Source: Alkalihalobacillus deserti
GTDB taxonomy: Bacteria > Bacillota > Bacilli > Bacillales > Bacillaceae_D
DNA: 64,000 bases
Direction of reading: 5' to 3'
Assembly (NCBI RefSeq): GCF_020734105.1
Contig: NZ_JAJAFR010000005.1
Location: 186,001 to 250,000, forward strand
The translations under genes and the position numbers were made by a program. Below, piece after piece: positions 63,774 to 64,000 of this stretch; positions within the stretch are counted from its first letter, which is position 1, and each line of letters starts with the position of its first letter. The notes beneath the pieces were generated by a model. That model did not search any database. It saw nothing but the letters and a program-made list of their open reading frames with translations, and was not told the DNA's origin.

Positions 63774-64000
63774 CTTAGACCCAGATAAAGCAGAGCATGG
63801 ATTAGCCCAGCTTGTGTTAACGGTCATTGAGCTACTGAGGCAAATTGTCGAAAGGCATGCGATCAGGCGCGTAGAAGGTGGGACTTTGACAGACGAACAA
63901 ATTGAAAATCTAGGCGAGGCTTTAATGAATCTCGAAGAAAAAATGGATGAATTAAAAGACGTTTTCGGTCTTGATGCCGAAGACTTGAATATAGATCTTG
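63739..64000 (+). CDS. gvpK: Gas vesicle protein GvpK (truncated by window edge)
   Basis: ATG after GGGAGGAGTTAATTG, inside the gvpS 3' end in another frame. 87 codons are visible: SGRINLDPDKAEHGLAQLVL, TVIELLRQIVERHAIRRVEG, NLGEALMNLEEKMDELKDVF, the GvpK signature. The gene continues past the window. gvpJ, gvpT and gvpU would be expected beyond. Confidence 0.93.
   Translation, partial: MQPESPTSGRINLDPDKAEHGLAQLVLTVIELLRQIVERHAIRRVEGGTLTDEQIENLGEALMNLEEKMDELKDVFGLDAEDLNIDL

Overview
The window reads as a chromosomal segment of an endospore-forming, motile Bacillota of the family Bacillaceae. The gene content and AT-rich composition fit an Alkalihalobacillus/Halalkalibacter-type or B. megaterium-type bacillus; the genus is inference. 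The first 17.5 kb follows the classical Bacillus order: atpG-atpD-atpC, a DUF1146 gene, ywmB, murAA, spoIID, spoIIQ, spoIIID, mbl, flhO, flhP, an EpuA-domain gene and fabZ. Between spoIIQ and spoIIID lies a wholly decayed acetate/solute-uptake operon (DUF4212, sodium:solute symporter, DUF294/CBS protein, DnaQ-like exonuclease). A structured intergenic repeat recurs in this block, and several copies fold a hairpin with the 3' end of the preceding gene.

From about 17.9 to 36.3 kb is an accessory region: a LysM protein, DUF3231, a class A PBP with a long Lys/Glu tail, isochorismatase plus Lrp, lipoproteins, a VOC protein, CBO0543, malate:quinone oxidoreductase and DUF2798. Between them lie gene remnants (esterase, YisP-like synthase, IS110 transposase, GlcG/HbpS, aldo/keto reductase) and degenerate intergenic repeats.

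From 36.8 to 41.1 kb is a cyclic-di-GMP/motility neighbourhood. A c-di-GMP-I riboswitch precedes a broken PAS-GGDEF gene, then come motA-motB, then a second c-di-GMP-I riboswitch in front of a protein of five tandem HTH units. A YtrA-type GntR/ABC exporter operon, a DUF1659-DUF2922-YvrJ operon, a membrane-anchored protein with an MltG-like partner, modAB without modC, and a Yip1/HlyD-adaptor pair follow.

From 52.4 to 57.2 kb is a compact set resembling the enterobacterial yjf genes: a YjfM-like lipoprotein, two glutathionylspermidine-synthase-like ATP-grasp proteins flanking a DUF350 membrane protein, and a TrkA-N potassium channel. Its function is unknown and it is the strongest candidate for an undescribed system. 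A PilZ-like gene flanked by direct repeats follows. The window ends inside a gas-vesicle cluster in B. megaterium order (gvpA-P-Q-B-R-N-F-G-L-S-K, with gvpK cut by the window edge).

All calls come from reading the sequence by eye. No database search was run, so family names rest on remembered motifs and gene order.
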